NCBI GenBank assembly: GCA_031274845.1
Contig: JAISPN010000261.1
Coordinates: 1 to 5,527 of the forward strand
Length of the DNA stretch: 5,527 nt
Direction: 5' to 3'
Source of the DNA: Acidobacteriaceae bacterium
GTDB lineage: Bacteria > Acidobacteriota > Vicinamibacteria > Vicinamibacterales > CAVVIG01
A program made the translations under genes and the position numbers. A model generated the notes under the pieces. The model saw only the letters and a program-made list of their open reading frames with translations. It was not told the origin of the DNA and searched no databases. Positions 5,505 to 5,527 of this stretch are shown here, one piece after another. The first letter of the stretch is position 1. Each line of letters begins with the position of its first letter.

Positions 5505-5527
5505 GCACTTCGATCACCATCGGCAGC

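Overview
The window appears to join DNA from two different genomic backgrounds. Positions 1 to about 984 have moderate GC content and frequent AAA, ATA and TTA codons. They hold the 3' end of a condensin gene (smc) and the first codons of what looks like ftsY, an smc-ftsY order well known from Bacillota and some other phyla. From about 1046 to the right edge the DNA is strongly GC-rich with GC-ending codons. Its genes (CRTAC1-type FG-GAP protein, TsdA-like cytochrome, Tat-exported DsrE-like protein, exported PTP-like protein, FtsB/DivIC, CutA) are the kind seen in Acidobacteriota, perhaps Vicinamibacteria, or a similar Gram-negative soil or sediment lineage. That assignment is an inference from gene style, not a search result.

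Layout: smc 3' part (+, 2-883); ftsY 5' stub (+, from 898) that loses FtsY resemblance after codon 29; a roughly 60-base block (985-1045) that fits neither side; a CRTAC1-like protein gene (-) whose 3' part is missing at the block; a diheme cytochrome c gene (-, 2374-3339) just upstream of it in the same operon; a 73-base divergent intergenic region; a Tat-exported DsrE-like gene (+, 3413-4132) followed 31 bases later by an exported PTP-like phosphatase gene (+, 4164-4700); a convergent ftsB/divIC-like gene (-, 4746-5108); and a divergent cutA gene (+, 5178-5504).

Two operons face away from each other around 3340-3412. All four of their products carry export signals. Three of them belong to families with known members in inorganic sulfur metabolism (TsdA-like diheme cytochrome, DsrE-like fold, the PTP-like domain also found fused to persulfide dioxygenase-type enzymes), so a periplasmic sulfur or redox role is a reasonable hypothesis, but the sequence alone does not prove it. 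ftsB and cutA are ordinary housekeeping genes.

The most important caution is the junction near 985-1045. Two unrelated genes are both broken there, and the simplest reading is a chimeric assembly or an end-to-end join of two genomes. A real insertion or rearrangement is the alternative. I see no CRISPR array, tRNA, rRNA, complete mobile element or clearly new defence system.
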